A DNA stretch of 64,000 nucleotides from Phanerodontia chrysosporium (taxonomy: Eukaryota > Basidiomycota > Agaricomycetes > Polyporales > Phanerochaetaceae): the NCBI GenBank assembly GCA_001910725.1, contig MJGA01000015.1, forward strand, positions 372,001-436,000. The letters are read 5' to 3'. Shown here in pieces: positions 62,655-64,000 of the stretch (positions within the stretch are counted from its first letter, which is position 1; each line of letters starts with the position of its first letter). Under the pieces are notes generated by a model. The model searched no databases, had not been told where the DNA came from, and was given only the letters and a program-made list of their open reading frames with translations. Made by a program: the position numbers and the translations under genes.

Positions 62655-63291
62655 ATGTCTGGCCTCGTCCCCCCGTACACGTTCGAGACCGCGACGAAGA
62701 AGGTGAAGGTCGCGCAGGACCTGTGGAACACGCGCGACCCCGCGCGCGTCGCGAACGCGTACACGGTGCGTCCTTCCCACACCCCCGCGCTGCCGGCGAG
62801 AATGCTGACACGGCGCTGCAAAGCCCGACTGCCGCTGGCGGAACCGCGACAAGTTCCCGACGGGGCGCGCGGAGATCGTGCAGTTCCTGACGGACAAGTG
62901 GAACAGGGAGAAGGGCTACCGCCTCCGCAAGGAGCTCTTCGCGTTCACGGACAACCGCATCGCGGTCACGGTGCGTGCATGCTTGCGTGGGCGCTGAGCG
63001 GCGCGTGGTGCTGAGCCGCGTGCAGTTCTGGTACGAGTGGTACGAGGACAAGCCGGACGGCACGAAGCAGTGGTGGCGGACGTACGGTCTCGAGGTGCGC
63101 CGTCGTCGTCGGCTGGGTCGGCGGGACATCATGCTGACGAGACGCAGGACTGGACGTTCAACAAGGACGGCATCATGGAGAAGCGCCAGATGTCGGGCAA
63201 CGACCTCAAGATCAGCGATGCCCAGCGCTGGTTCAAAGACGACGTCGCGGACGTGAACACCGCGCCGATTCCGGAGCACGAGTTCATCTAG
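62655..63291 (+). CDS. DUF1348 family protein (SnoaL/NTF2-like fold)
   Basis: Small protein of a family widespread in bacteria and fungi, with the cone-shaped NTF2-like fold. No reaction is established. Exons 62655-62765, 62824-62970, 63026-63094 and 63148-63291 give 156 residues, the family's normal length. All introns fall between codons. Conserved stretches: [20 protein letters not shown] with [83 protein letters not shown] and [22 protein letters not shown] box lies close upstream and the 5' spacer is long, suggesting strong or inducible expression. Confidence 0.9.
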
Positions 63292-63374
63292 GAGAATGGT
63301 AGTATGACGGGACGCGTCTCGGTAGCAACATGTATTTTGTATGGATGATCTGGAAGACAATGAAGCAGACCCTA

Positions 63375-63497
63375 CTACTTTGTTTTCGTGGTAGAAACGC
63401 TTCGTGCTTTCGAGGCCATATACGCAAAGTACGCACCACAAGAGACAATGCCGGCTATGGTAGGAAGAACAATGAAGCTGAGCCTCTGTACGGTCAT
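63375..63497 (-). CDS. Possible 40-residue single-span membrane microprotein
   Basis: A short frame on the minus strand that starts MTVQRLSFIVLPTIAGIV, has one hydrophobic span with small residues, and ends in a basic stretch (SKARSVSTTKTK). This pattern occurs in tiny mitochondrial inner-membrane subunits. It is too short to rule out chance, and I recognise no family. Confidence 0.25.
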   Translation of the reverse strand: MTVQRLSFIVLPTIAGIVSCGAYFAYMASKARSVSTTKTK

Positions 63498-64000
63498 CTA
63501 CGGAATGCACAAGTGTCGCACAGTCCTGTATGCAACCTATCCTTATCCTCTCCGTCTTTCTCGGGTCTCAGCGAGCCTGGCAAACGCCTCTACATGCACG
63601 ACTGTGCAGCACAGAGAAGAGGGACGAATGCCGTGGATCCTAAAAGTTTTGGTCGCTAGCACGAGCACGGGCGGCCGCGAGGCCGAGCTGGATCAATTCA
63701 CATCGATGGGCTTCGCAGCGATACGCCAGTTATGTATAGTTTGCCACGCGTGCATAGCTGAGCAGAGGGTGCCAGTTGTGAATTTTGCGGGCTGTGGTCA
63801 CAGAGCAGAGCATGTGAGGACTCCCTTGCCGCTCAACGGCGTTTCGCTGGTCTGTGTCGACGGGGAAGGCGATGGGGACGTCGGCGGCACCAGAGACGCT
63901 GCGACCGCTGTTGTTGAGGAGAAGAGTCGGAGGCGGATGCCTTGAGGCGCGTACATGGGGTAAGACAAGCGTATGTTGGCTTAGCCCATGTAAGGGCCGC
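63498..64000. other. Right edge of window, unresolved
   Basis: A minus-strand frame from an ATG at 63956 begins MYAPQGIRLRLFSSTTAVAA, which resembles a mitochondrial presequence, but no following exons could be joined convincingly. A gene may start here, but support is weak. Confidence 0.3.

Noticed and set aside
61964..62821. 285-codon minus-strand frame overlapping the DUF1348 promoter
   Set aside because: It runs through the C16 tract and antisense to a real exon, and carries no motif.

Overview
The window is nuclear DNA of a filamentous basidiomycete, most likely an agaricomycete. Genes are dense and cut by many short introns of about 45-75 nt, mostly GT-AG. DUF6533- and DUF6534-type membrane proteins, typical of mushroom-forming fungi, sit among conserved eukaryotic housekeeping genes. 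No bacterial, viral or plasmid signature was seen. Species cannot be named from the sequence alone. Exon structures below were read by eye from splice sites and reading frame.

Left arm (1-9.3 kb): the end of a wax-synthase-like membrane acyltransferase, then three minus-strand genes: a DUF6534 membrane protein, a secreted six-hairpin glycoside hydrolase and a DUF6533 membrane protein. At 10.3-13.2 kb two autophagy genes, ATG12 and ATG27, lie tail to tail. From 14 to 24.5 kb come an FtsJ-fold methyltransferase-like gene, IML1 (the DEPDC5 subunit of the SEACIT/GATOR1 complex that restrains TORC1) and the glycyl-tRNA synthetase gene GRS1.

Middle (24.5-44.3 kb): two long GC-rich spacers flank a small TATA-box gene of unknown function. 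A second FtsJ-like paralogue, a NYN-domain protein, the urea transporter DUR3, a class I glutamine amidotransferase-like protein and a Cid1-type nucleotidyltransferase follow.

Right arm (44.7-64 kb): eIF3 subunit l, a Qc-SNARE, an old yellow enzyme, a C2H2 zinc-finger protein, an uncharacterised gene interrupted by an inverted-repeat element, a protein-kinase-like gene, a tRNA-Glu(UUC), a Zn2Cys6 transcription factor and a DUF1348 (SnoaL/NTF2-like) protein.

Several genes share a nutrient and autophagy theme (ATG12, ATG27, IML1, DUR3), but nothing shows they are co-regulated. The most notable observations are: (1) a 0.86-kb inverted-repeat element inserted in an exon, whose precise removal leaves the host frame open; (2) an ATG12 gene whose essential terminal glycine depends on a non-canonical GC-AG intron; and (3) six otherwise convincing genes with seven apparent one-base losses, every one at a mononucleotide run, which suggests systematic sequence error rather than decay.
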